Source of the DNA: Candidatus Dormiibacterota bacterium
Lineage (GTDB): Bacteria; Chloroflexota; Dormibacteria; UBA8260; Bog-877
Direction of reading: 5' to 3'
DNA: 16,733 bases
Assembly (NCBI GenBank): GCA_003164475.1
Contig: PLTL01000044.1
Location: 1 to 16,733, forward strand
Position numbers and translations under genes: made by a program. Below, piece by piece: positions 7,474 to 14,521 of the stretch (positions within the stretch are counted from its first letter, which is position 1; each line of letters starts with the position of its first letter). The notes beneath the pieces are model-generated. The model did not search any database and was not told the origin of the DNA. It was given only the letters and a program-made list of their open reading frames with translations.

Positions 7474-7479
7474 TATACT
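7474..7479 (+). promoter_or_regulatory. TATACT -10 box for a leaderless operon
   Basis: TATACT ends 8 nt before the ATG at 7488, so the mRNA should start at the start codon. The box lies in the right arm of a CCAGTAT ... ATACTGG inverted repeat (about 7425-7431 and 7475-7481), which may be a regulator site. No convincing -35 box was seen. Confidence 0.55.
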
Positions 7480-7487
7480 GGCCCTTG

Positions 7488-8111
7488 ATGCTGACCGCCG
7501 ACCAGATCAAGGAGCGCCTCGACCCCCTCGCGGATGACCTCGTTGAAGGACACCTTCGCGGCTGGGAGATGTGGCTCCAACTCATGCGGGAGCGGCCGGA
7601 CTTCACCCGTCCGCTGGAACGCTCCGAGCGAGCCGCCTTGGTTCACCGCCATGTTTGTCAGGAGATCGACCAGCGGGTGAGCAGGCGCGGCTATCAGATG
7701 AACCGTGCGCTCACCTTCTCGGCCCTGGCGGTGGGGACCGACCTGCTGGTCCGCTTCAAGTACATGCGCGATGGCCAGCCTTGGAACGTCCAGACGGGTC
7801 AGCAGCGGCTCTTGGCGCGCCAACTCTACAACGACGACATGATGGACGCGCTGGCTCTGGAGGGGTTCACCGAGCCGCCTACCTTCGTCACCGCGGGGTA
7901 CATCCTGGACCCGCGGGAAGCGGAGATCGCCAAGGTCTTCATCCTGAGGGAGTGCATCGGCCTCGACCCCCAGATGATCGACCTCTACCCGCGCCGTCAG
8001 GTCGCCGCCGAGCCGCTGGTCTTCCCCTTCATCCCCGACATGCGTCCTGCCCGGATCAGTTCGGATGAAGAGATCCGTATTGCGGAGGAGCCCACGAAGG
8101 ACGACTCATGA
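7488..8111 (+). CDS. Unknown 207-aa protein, first gene of an operon with an XRE/ImmA protein
   Basis: The start is the ATG at 7488 (MLTADQIKERLDPLADDLVEGHLRG); the TTG just before it is less likely because of the leaderless -10 spacing. The protein is hydrophilic and mostly helical at the N-terminus, with a conserved-looking centre (RFKYMRDGQPWNVQTGQQRL and FVTAGYILDPREAEIAKVFIL). It has no membrane segment and no catalytic motif I can name. It overlaps the next gene by 4 bp (ATGA), so the two are translated together. The family is unknown to me. The pairing suggests either the substrate or the regulated target of the ImmA-type protease, by analogy with repressor-protease pairs; this is inference. 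Confidence 0.7.
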   Translation: MLTADQIKERLDPLADDLVEGHLRGWEMWLQLMRERPDFTRPLERSERAALVHRHVCQEIDQRVSRRGYQMNRALTFSALAVGTDLLVRFKYMRDGQPWNVQTGQQRLLARQLYNDDMMDALALEGFTEPPTFVTAGYILDPREAEIAKVFILRECIGLDPQMIDLYPRRQVAAEPLVFPFIPDMRPARISSDEEIRIAEEPTKDDS

Positions 8112-9178
8112 TCGAGACAGTCAATCCCGACACCCTCACCATGGCACGTGAAAGCCGAGGGGTAAGTCAAGCAAGTCTCGCTGAAGCCGTGGGCGTTACG
8201 CAGGGCCTCATTTCAAAGGCTGAGAACGGCATCGTGTCGCTGTCGACCGATGAAGTGCAGAAGGTCGCGAAGGTCTTGGACTATCCGGTCAGCCTCTTCT
8301 ACGACCGCGACCACATGCGCGAGGCGGGGAGCGGCTGCCTCTATCACCGCCAGCGCAAGACCATGCCGGCGCGGCTCCTGCGAGAACTCGATGCCAACAT
8401 GAGGATGCGCAACCTCAATGTGCGGCGCTTGCTCAACGGTCTACGCATGGAGCGAGACCGGACGTTCTTCACGCTCGATCTGGACGAGTACGGGGGCTCC
8501 CCTGCCGCCGTGGCGCAAGCACTACGCCGAGCTTGGCGCATCCCGCATGGGCCCATCTCCAATCTGACTGCTCTGATTGAGTCCGCCGGGGGTATCGTCT
8601 ACGCGACCGACTTCGGCACGCGGAAGTTGTTCGGGATGAGTTGCTGGGCGACACGCGACTACCCGCTGTTCTTTCTGAATAGCGCTGCACCGACCGCCGT
8701 ATTGCGATGGACAATCGCCCACGAGTTAGGGCACCTAACCATGCACTGGAGTCCAAGCAACGGAGACACAGAAGACGAAGCGGACGAGTTCGCCGGAGAG
8801 TTCCTTGCGCCACAAGATGAGATCACCCCAGAACTCAGAAACCTGCGATTTGCGAATCTCCCGACCCTGAAGATGTACTGGCGCATCTCTATGAAGGCCC
8901 TCATCAACCGAGCCCGTCGGCTGGGGGCCATCGACCCTGTAGCAGCCATTCGGCTCTTCAAACAGTACAGCGCTCACGGCTACAACGATGTCGAGCCCTT
9001 CGCTCTCTCTCCAGAGCCCGCGACCTTGCTAGATGAGGCGGTGCGCTTCCATCTTGATCGTCACGGATACTCACAGGCCGAGTTGGCAGAGGCCGTACGT
9101 CTGACCGAGTCGGAGTTCGATAGGGTGCTGCTTGGGAGCTACGCGCGCAGGGGACCTCTCCAATTGGTCAAGGGCTGA
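8108..9178 (+). CDS. XRE-family HTH regulator fused to an ImmA/IrrE-type metallopeptidase
   Basis: 356 aa. Residues about 8-62 form an XRE helix-turn-helix (LTMARESRGVSQASLAEAVG, then TQGLISKAENG). The peptidase domain spans about 150-290, with the zinc motif HELGH (205-209) and a downstream DEADEFAGEFLAP (223-235) whose Glu224 would be the third ligand. The C-terminus (about 307-343) holds a second HTH-like stretch (HGYSQAELAEAVRLTESEFD). ImmA/IrrE proteins cleave repressors or antitoxins in response to damage or infection. Here DNA binding and protease are in one chain, so it may regulate its own divergent promoter region. It shares a 4-bp start/stop overlap with the upstream gene and converges with the small gene on the minus strand, overlapping it by 11 bp. 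Confidence 0.9.
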   Translation: MIETVNPDTLTMARESRGVSQASLAEAVGVTQGLISKAENGIVSLSTDEVQKVAKVLDYPVSLFYDRDHMREAGSGCLYHRQRKTMPARLLRELDANMRMRNLNVRRLLNGLRMERDRTFFTLDLDEYGGSPAAVAQALRRAWRIPHGPISNLTALIESAGGIVYATDFGTRKLFGMSCWATRDYPLFFLNSAAPTAVLRWTIAHELGHLTMHWSPSNGDTEDEADEFAGEFLAPQDEITPELRNLRFANLPTLKMYWRISMKALINRARRLGAIDPVAAIRLFKQYSAHGYNDVEPFALSPEPATLLDEAVRFHLDRHGYSQAELAEAVRLTESEFDRVLLGSYARRGPLQLVKG

Positions 9179-9419
9179 GGTCACCCTTCCAACGAGCCGC
9201 GGCGGCCTTGCGCGCGATCTCGGACCGCTCCTCGGGCGTGAGCTTTGCAGCCCTGGCCCTTCCGCCCTTCAAGCCGCCCCGCCGTCCCAGGGAGACGGCC
9301 GCGGGGTCCTTGCCCTCATCGGGGTCGGGCAGGGTGGGCTCTCCGACGGCGTCCCCTACGATGGAGGCAGCGAGGCGGTTGAGATCTGCGGGTCGGTGCG
9401 TGCGTGAGCGGTCAGGCAT
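9168..9419 (-). CDS. Small basic protein with GRRGGLKGGRARA...KAAAARW motif
   Basis: 83 aa from ATG 9419. The first half has DLNRLAASIVGDAVGEP, and the second half GKDPAAVSLGRRGGLKGG followed by RARAAKLTPEERSEIARKAAAARW. This layout is common in short actinobacterial hypotheticals. The Gly-Gly/Lys-Arg repeats resemble KGG-type nucleic-acid-associated small proteins. A longer form starting at 9470 would run into the IS21-end-like block and is less likely. Function is not established; nucleic-acid binding is an inference from charge. It lies 47 nt downstream of the MerR-like gene and could share its transcript. Confidence 0.72.
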   Translation of the reverse strand: MPDRSRTHRPADLNRLAASIVGDAVGEPTLPDPDEGKDPAAVSLGRRGGLKGGRARAAKLTPEERSEIARKAAAARWKGDLSP

Positions 9420-9442
9420 ATCCCAACGGAAGCACAACCGGC

Positions 9443-9484
9443 CCGGGTCGTCAACCCCGACCGGATTCAAACTGACCCACTACC
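9443..9484 (-). repeat. IS21-terminal-repeat-like sequence, copy 2 (inverted)
   Basis: The reverse complement holds the same 16-mer as 5588-5603 (here 9469-9484), followed by partly matching sequence that ends in CCCGGG. The two copies face each other 3.87 kb apart. This copy supplies the last codons and the stop of the MerR-like gene. Confidence 0.5.
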
Positions 9485-9787
9485 CGCCCACCGGAGGAAG
9501 GCGACCTGATCCGCCCGCCACGACTCCCAGCGCTCGAGCGGCACCTCGCTCCACCAGACCGCATGGCGGATCCGCGTTGGGTCCTTGGTCCGGGCCCGCG
9601 CATCCGCCACGGCGCGGAGCTGAAGAGAGGCCCTCGCCCGCGACCGGCCGCCGACAGGGCGAGCCAGGATGCCCTGTTCCCGCAGGCGAGAGATCATGGC
9701 CGTGCTGATCCCGAGGCTGTGGGCCTCAGCCATCACCTGCCGGCTGCTGAGCCAGGCCTCCGAGATGGGGTTGGTGGTGGTGGCCAT
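9467..9787 (-). CDS. MerR-like HTH protein, possibly C-terminally truncated
   Basis: 106 aa. Residues 11-45 look like a MerR/excisionase-type winged HTH (AWLSSRQVMAEAHSLGIS, then MISRLREQGILARPVGG). It continues with RIRHAVWWSEVPLERWESW, a pattern I associate with longer actinobacterial HTH proteins of this type. The final residues, GSGSV and the stop, come from the IS21-end-like repeat, so the native C-terminus may have been lost. The ATG at 9787 has a CAGAAT -10-like box 7 nt upstream (9800-9795), suggesting a leaderless start. It may regulate itself or a mobile element, but no target is visible. Confidence 0.6.
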   Translation of the reverse strand: MATTTNPISEAWLSSRQVMAEAHSLGISTAMISRLREQGILARPVGGRSRARASLQLRAVADARARTKDPTRIRHAVWWSEVPLERWESWRADQVAFLRWAGSGSV

Positions 9788-9794
9788 GGGTTGG

Positions 9795-9800
9795 ATTCTG
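9795..9800 (-). promoter_or_regulatory. Possible -10 box (CAGAAT) for the MerR-like gene
   Basis: CAGAAT on the minus strand keeps the key A2 and T6 of the -10 box and ends 7 nt before the ATG at 9787. No -35 box is evident. This is weaker than the other leaderless sites in the window. Confidence 0.3.
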
Positions 9801-10190
9801 AACCTCGCCTCTCTCGAGGTCTGCGCCGGATATGCGAAGGTCGGTCACCCACCACCTGCGCCGGCCGCCTCGCCCTCGGGCACCACCGGATCCGACGGCT
9901 GCGGCGGGGCCCACCGCCACCAACGCCCAGAGCGTCAGGAGCGGGGTGGTGATAAGCTGCATGGTGCGTAGGAACTGACGCTCCTGACCCCGACCCCGCC
10001 GGCCGCCTCGGCCGCTGACGGAGGGAAGGCCTCGATCCCGGTGAGCCAGCCAGCCACCAGGTGAAAGCCATTCGGCGAGGGACCGAAGGACCGACCGCCG
10101 TCCTGCACCGGTAAACGGTCACCGGAGAGGGCGCCGGGGCGCGACGGGTGGCAACCCGCAGCCCAGCCAGATGGACCGCGGTTACCCATC
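9801..10190 (+). other. Hairpin-rich leader upstream of the ParB-like gene
   Basis: About 390 bases without a credible ORF on either strand. Several stems are visible: GTCAGGAGCG (9934-9943) with CGCTCCTGAC (9979-9988), a perfect 10-bp inverted repeat with a 35-nt loop; CCGGT/ACCGG (10108-10125); and CGGGT-GGCA-ACCCG (10145-10158). The segment directly abuts the Shine-Dalgarno site of the next gene. It could be a long structured 5' leader or a small RNA, but I match it to no known riboswitch. Confidence 0.4.
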
Positions 10191-10196
10191 AGGAGG
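10191..10196 (+). promoter_or_regulatory. Strong Shine-Dalgarno site AGGAGG
   Basis: AGGAGG lies 6 nt before the ATG at 10203 and fixes that start. This contrasts with the several leaderless genes in the window. Confidence 0.75.
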
Positions 10197-10202
10197 CCTG
10201 AA

Positions 10203-12233
10203 ATGGCCGCAATCACTGACGCCCAGCCGGGCACCAACGCGTCGATCGGCACCGAGACGACCACCCCGGTGGCCGTCGACCCCACCGCTCAGGACGAGCC
10301 GGAGGCGCCGTTCATCAAGTCACAGGATCCGGACGAGGATCGCGAGGATGAGCCCTCGGACCCTGGCATCGTCCCGGAGCCGGCCAAGACCGCGGCCGTG
10401 CGGCGGCTTGAGGAGGAGCTGGCGAAGCGGCTCCCCGAGTCGGTGGCACGCGTCCTGAGTCGGGCCATCGTGGACCCCGCCAAGGCCCGCCGCGAGTTGC
10501 AGGCACCCGCCACGGTCCGGGTCTTGGGAGGCTCGGCCCTGGAGGTCATCCGGGTGGACCTCTACTCGCACATGGTCACGCCGTCGCCGGCCAACCCCCG
10601 CGATAGCGCGGAGCGCCGTCTGCTCATCGAGGGGGACGGGGCGTCCGGGGCTCTCCTTCCACCCCAGCCGCTGGCCGGCAGTGCCAGCGTGATGGTGGTG
10701 GAGGCTGCCGATCCGGAAGCGATGGCGGAGACGATCAACCAGTCGCAGGTGAACCTGCTCGCGACCAACTCCTACGAGAAGGACATCGAGGCCGACGGCG
10801 TTCTGGTCCCGATCACCGTCCTCCCCATGCTGGTGCGTCACAAGAACGGTTCGCCGGAGGTGGTGATCCTGGCCACGGTCGACGGGTCAAGCAGGACCGC
10901 GAGCTGCCACCAGCTGCTCGGCATCTCGTCGAGCAAGGCGGCATACGAGTTCGGTCGTGATCCGCGGCGCATGCTGGGTCTCCTCGGCGAGATGGCGGCT
11001 GCGCTTCGTCGGTTTCAGGCCGGCTCGGACGAGGCCCCTCCGCAGGTGAAGGCGCTCATCGTCCCCGCCCAGGTCGTCATCGGCTACAGCGGAAAGGACC
11101 TCCGCCGGGCCATCCAGGGCTACCTCGGGCTCCAGCACGTGTCTCACCCCAAGGAGTGGACCGACGCCGGCGAAATCGAGGCCAAGGCGGATGCGATGCT
11201 CCTTGAGCTGCGGGATGACGGCGTCAGCGAGCCGGCAACCGCCTGGTATCAGGGGAACCTCACCGCCGCGGATGCGCGGGCGATGGGACTGCCGTCCTCG
11301 TTCGACGAGCGCAGCGTGGAGCTTCTGCACACCGTGATGGAGCGTCGGAAGGCGGCGTCCCGGGGGCTGCGCCGCGTCGACCGGGAGATGCAGCGGGTGC
11401 GCGACCCCAAGCTGGCCGAGGTCTGCGCCGACCTGGCGCTCCGACCTGCCCGGGCGAGCTTCCGTGGCAGCCGGGCGGACGTGGCCAGGAAGGACCTTCA
11501 GGACCTGTACGGCAAGGCCATGAAGGTCAGTTGGGCCTACACCGGTCGGTCCCCGGAGGCGCTCCGGGACCTCGCCCTGCAGGGCGTGGGTGGCAGCGGC
11601 TATACGCCGGCGGGAGTGGAACTGGCGCTCCTCGCGGCCTACTGGATCGTCAGCAAGGGGGTCGTCCGGACCCTCTACTACAACCAGGTACTGGCCAACG
11701 GACAGCGGGACCGCCGCGGCGTGGACCAGATCATCCTGGGCATGCTCGGCTCCGAGCGGGGCGTGCACCAGCTCTACCGGGTGGTCGCCGACTCGCGCGC
11801 CGGCATCCTCAACCCGCGCCTGGTCGACGGCCGCGGCGAGGTGGCGTTCGCGAGCACCGGGCTGCCGGCTGAACTCACCAACGATCGGCTGCGGGTCGAC
11901 CTGGTGCCGAACCGCAACGAACCCGAGCCGCTGCCCGTGCCTCCCGGGGAGACGCCCGAGACGGCCCTTCAGCAGCATCAGGTGAGGGTCCTTCAGGGGG
12001 CGCGGTTCCTGCGCCAGGAGATCGACGAGATCAAGGACCCGACGGAGGCCACCGGGCTTCTTGTCGAGGAGCGGGGCTGGCCGGTCGCCAGCGCCCAGGA
12101 GATCATGGACGACCTGGATGAGGTCCGCACCGAGATCGCCCATTGGAAGCGGGTCGCGGCCATCCGCCAGGCACCCGCGACGGCCGACGACGATGGGGGG
12201 CTGACCTCAGACGAGGTGCCGTTCGAGCTCTAG
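10203..12233 (+). CDS. Large protein with ParB-like motifs, function unknown
   Basis: 676 aa. The first 60 residues are acidic and Pro/Thr-rich, probably disordered. The region 110-240 has the order of motifs seen in ParB/sulfiredoxin-fold proteins: a VDLYSHMVTPSPANPR box near 118-133, then SYEKDIEADGVLVPITV (190-206), then ATVDGSSRTASCHQLLG (224-240) in the place of the ParB DGxRR motif. The remaining 430 residues are mainly helical, with VKALIVPAQVVIGYSG near 290, several Arg/Lys-rich helices and an acidic tail; I cannot assign them. The start is fixed by AGGAGG. A hairpin follows the stop, and the CBASS operon begins 132 nt later under its own promoter, so it is probably a separate unit. 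It could be a nuclease or NTP-binding regulator of a mobile element or defence system. ParB-type plasmid partition seems unlikely because no ParA is present. Confidence 0.75.
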   Translation: MAAITDAQPGTNASIGTETTTPVAVDPTAQDEPEAPFIKSQDPDEDREDEPSDPGIVPEPAKTAAVRRLEEELAKRLPESVARVLSRAIVDPAKARRELQAPATVRVLGGSALEVIRVDLYSHMVTPSPANPRDSAERRLLIEGDGASGALLPPQPLAGSASVMVVEAADPEAMAETINQSQVNLLATNSYEKDIEADGVLVPITVLPMLVRHKNGSPEVVILATVDGSSRTASCHQLLGISSSKAAYEFGRDPRRMLGLLGEMAAALRRFQAGSDEAPPQVKALIVPAQVVIGYSGKDLRRAIQGYLGLQHVSHPKEWTDAGEIEAKADAMLLELRDDGVSEPATAWYQGNLTAADARAMGLPSSFDERSVELLHTVMERRKAASRGLRRVDREMQRVRDPKLAEVCADLALRPARASFRGSRADVARKDLQDLYGKAMKVSWAYTGRSPEALRDLALQGVGGSGYTPAGVELALLAAYWIVSKGVVRTLYYNQVLANGQRDRRGVDQIILGMLGSERGVHQLYRVVADSRAGILNPRLVDGRGEVAFASTGLPAELTNDRLRVDLVPNRNEPEPLPVPPGETPETALQQHQVRVLQGARFLRQEIDEIKDPTEATGLLVEERGWPVASAQEIMDDLDEVRTEIAHWKRVAAIRQAPATADDDGGLTSDEVPFEL

Positions 12234-12247
12234 GCGCCCCCGGGGTA

Positions 12248-12275
12248 GCTGGGCAGGGCGAATCCTCTGCCCAGC
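12248..12275 (+). terminator. Hairpin after the ParB-like gene
   Basis: GCTGGGCAG (12248-12256) pairs perfectly with CTGCCCAGC (12267-12275), and two further pairs can close the loop. It starts 15 nt after the stop codon at 12233. There is no clear T-tract. It probably ends or attenuates transcription before the CBASS promoter. Confidence 0.6.
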
Positions 12276-12327
12276 TTCTCGGCTACCAGATCTAGGGCAC
12301 TGGCCAGTCAGGCCCACAAGATGTAGG

Positions 12328-12336
12328 TGGTATGAT
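12328..12336 (+). promoter_or_regulatory. Extended -10 promoter (TGG-TATGAT) of the CBASS operon
   Basis: TGG followed by TATGAT (12331-12336) is a good extended -10 element. No strong -35 is seen, as is common with extended -10 promoters. Transcription would start near 12343, leaving a short leader with GAGGAG (12355-12360) 5 nt ahead of the GTG at 12366. Confidence 0.6.
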
Positions 12337-12365
12337 GAAAGGTTCCCACCCGTTGAGGAGAAGCA

Positions 12366-13394
12366 GTGGTCGAACCGGCGCCGATCTCGACTGACCCGTC
12401 TGCTGCGACGTCTGCTGACGAGGACTCGGTGGCGGCCACTGCGGGAGTCTCGCACCCGTTTCAGGTGCTTGCCCTGGACGGCGGAGGGATCAAGGGGTTG
12501 TTCAGCGCAGCCGTCCTGGCGGCCATCGAGGCCGACCTTGGCACGGTGATCACCAACCACTTCGACCTTATCGTCGGCACCTCCACAGGGGGGATCATCG
12601 CTCTTGCCCTGGGAGCTGGCATCCGTCCCCGTGAGGTCGTCAGCCTCTACACGGGCATGGCGAGCCATGTGTTTGCGGGGGCCCGTCGACGGGCGCCTCT
12701 GCGCCTGGTCCGCCGCAAGTTCAGCAACGCCCCGCTCCGGGATTCGCTGATCCAGAGCCTCCGCGACCGGGCGCTCTGGGAGAGCCTGGTGCCCCTGGTC
12801 ATCCCCGCCTACGACCTCACCTCAGACCAGGTCCACCTCTTCAAGACGCCCCACCACCCCCGCCTCCGTCGCGATTGGCCGCTGAAGATGGTCGACGTGG
12901 CGATGGCGACCTCGGCAGCGCCCACTTACCTGCCCTCGTGGAAGGTCGACGGGGTCCGGCTGGTCGACGGCGGCGTCTGGGCCAACAACCCGGTGCTCGT
13001 CGGGATCGCCGAGGCCGTCAGCGTGTTCGGTGCCCGCCTCGAGGATGTGCGGGTGCTCAGCCTGGGGACGACCGAGGACCTGGTCGGTCGTCACCGCCGG
13101 CTCGATCGCGGCGGGCTTGTGCAGTGGGCAAACAGCGCCGTACCAGTGGTATTGCGGGGACAGAGCATCGGGGCACAAAACATCGCCTACCACCTGATTG
13201 GCGATCGGCTCGTTCGGATCGACGAGCGGGTCCCGGCCAACAGTCTCCGGATCGACCGCGCCGACCCCGATGCCCTGTTCGGCCTCGCGTCGTCGCTGAG
13301 CCGCCAGCGCATGCCGGCGATCGAACCGTTCTCCCGGCATACAGCCACACCCCTCCGCCCATTTCACCGCCCTGGACAGGAGCCCCTACCATGA
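12366..13394 (+). CDS. capV: CBASS patatin-like phospholipase effector (CapV-type)
   Basis: 342 aa from GTG 12366, with GAGGAG 5 nt upstream. After a low-complexity start of about 30 residues it reads as a patatin: DGGGIKG (38-44, oxyanion hole), GTSTG (71-75, nucleophile Ser73) and DGGVWANNP (201-209, Asp201 of the Ser-Asp dyad). AMATSAAPTYLP (179-190) is also typical. In CBASS, such phospholipases are switched on by the cyclic nucleotide made by the CD-NTase and degrade the inner membrane, killing the infected cell before phage release. Its TGA overlaps the ATG of the CD-NTase gene (ATGA at 13391), so translation is coupled. The patatin assignment is firm; the CBASS role follows from the operon. 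Confidence 0.92.
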   Translation: MVEPAPISTDPSAATSADEDSVAATAGVSHPFQVLALDGGGIKGLFSAAVLAAIEADLGTVITNHFDLIVGTSTGGIIALALGAGIRPREVVSLYTGMASHVFAGARRRAPLRLVRRKFSNAPLRDSLIQSLRDRALWESLVPLVIPAYDLTSDQVHLFKTPHHPRLRRDWPLKMVDVAMATSAAPTYLPSWKVDGVRLVDGGVWANNPVLVGIAEAVSVFGARLEDVRVLSLGTTEDLVGRHRRLDRGGLVQWANSAVPVVLRGQSIGAQNIAYHLIGDRLVRIDERVPANSLRIDRADPDALFGLASSLSRQRMPAIEPFSRHTATPLRPFHRPGQEPLP

Positions 13395-14521
13395 CCATGA
13401 CCCACACTCCACTGGATCCCCTGGATGCCCTGCTTGACGGCACGGCCGCTGAGCTCGATCTCCCTCAGGCGCTCCACAACGCGGCCGTCGCCTACTACCA
13501 GGAGGTGGGCGGCTGGCTGGCGGAAGACGCCATGGCGCCCACCGGGAGGCTGCTCTACCCGCAGGGCTCTTTCCTGCTCGGTACGGTGGTCGCGCCGCTC
13601 CAGGGGAACGACTTCGACCTTGACTTCGTTGTGCTCGAACCTCTCGAGAAGGTCAGCATCACCCAGGCCGACCTCAAGGCACGGGTCGGCGGGGCTTTGA
13701 TCCGGCAGCTCGGGCTGCATCGCACGTACCCCGCCGCCAACGCGACATGCAGTGAAGGCCGCCGCTGCTGGACCCTGACCTACCCCGGGCTCCACGAGGA
13801 CCTTCTGCCGTCGATCCCCGACCGCGAGGCCCCGCCCACCGGCATCCTTCTCACGGACCGTCAACTCACTACCTGGCAGCACAGCGACCCCCGCGGCTAC
13901 GCCGCATGGTTCGAGCAACGGCGTCAGCCCACCCTCGTCTTCAAGGAGGCCCGTGGCCGGGTGGAGACCGTGCCCTCCTGGCAGCGGGTCAAGTCACCGC
14001 TGCAGCGCGCCATCCAGGTGACCAAGCGCCACCGGGACCTCCATTACCTGGAGAATCCGGATGATCGTCCCCCGTCCATCCTCGTCACCACGTTGGTGGC
14101 TCTGACCTACGCGGGTGGGAGCGGCGTGCTGGACACGGTGGTCCACGCTGCGACGCACATGGTGGATCACGTCGAGCATCGGGGGGATGTCTGGTGGGTG
14201 CCCAACCCGGTGCAGCCCTTGGAGAACTTCGCGGACAAGTGGGCCGCCCATCCTCTGCGGGCTAACAGGTTCTTCGACTGGGTCCAGGCTCTGAGGGGGG
14301 ACCTCGCCTCGATCAGGGAGGAGCTCGGGATGCCCAAGATCGTCAAGCGTCTCGGCGTCTACCTGGGTGAGGGGCCGGTCGAGAAGGCCGCGGAGGCCTA
14401 CGGCCGCAGCACCTACGAGCAGCGCGCCTCCGGCTTGCTCAGCGTGGCCGGCAGCGCCGCTACGCTTGGTGTCGGGGGCGCGGGCAGCAAGCTCCGCGAC
14501 CACGGCTTCTACGGTGGTTGA
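13391..14521 (+). CDS. CD-NTase (cGAS/DncV-like nucleotidyltransferase) of CBASS, ending in Gly-Gly
   Basis: 376 aa from the ATG at 13391, which overlaps the patatin stop; CAGGAG lies upstream. The nucleotidyltransferase signature is clear: PQGSFLLGT (57-65, Gly59-Ser60), then GNDFDLDF (72-79, metal-binding Asp76 and Asp78), then HEDLLPSIPD (135-144, third acidic residue likely Asp137). The helical part carries PLQRAIQVTKRHRDLHY (203-219), common in CD-NTases. The enzyme should make a cyclic di- or trinucleotide when phage infects; clade and product cannot be read from sequence alone. The last residues are HGFYGG. A C-terminal glycine is the site used for conjugation in type II CBASS, and the gene overlaps the start of an E2-like gene, which fits. 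The same frame is open upstream to 12875, but that part is a shadow of the patatin gene. Confidence 0.93.
   Translation: MTMTHTPLDPLDALLDGTAAELDLPQALHNAAVAYYQEVGGWLAEDAMAPTGRLLYPQGSFLLGTVVAPLQGNDFDLDFVVLEPLEKVSITQADLKARVGGALIRQLGLHRTYPAANATCSEGRRCWTLTYPGLHEDLLPSIPDREAPPTGILLTDRQLTTWQHSDPRGYAAWFEQRRQPTLVFKEARGRVETVPSWQRVKSPLQRAIQVTKRHRDLHYLENPDDRPPSILVTTLVALTYAGGSGVLDTVVHAATHMVDHVEHRGDVWWVPNPVQPLENFADKWAAHPLRANRFFDWVQALRGDLASIREELGMPKIVKRLGVYLGEGPVEKAAEAYGRSTYEQRASGLLSVAGSAATLGVGGAGSKLRDHGFYGG

Noticed and set aside
10887..12143. 418-aa open frame on the minus strand
   Set aside because: It is fully antisense to the ParB-like gene, has no promoter or ribosome site, and is rich in His/Leu/Arg/Gly as expected for a GC-rich shadow frame.
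12875..13390. N-terminal extension of the CD-NTase frame into the patatin gene
   Set aside because: The extension is Arg/Gly/Pro-rich shadow sequence. The ATG at 13391 overlaps the patatin stop and gives the expected CD-NTase N-terminus.
14367..14513. Upstream extension of the E2-like frame
   Set aside because: It overlaps the conserved end of the CD-NTase in another frame and encodes Arg/Pro/Ala-rich shadow sequence.
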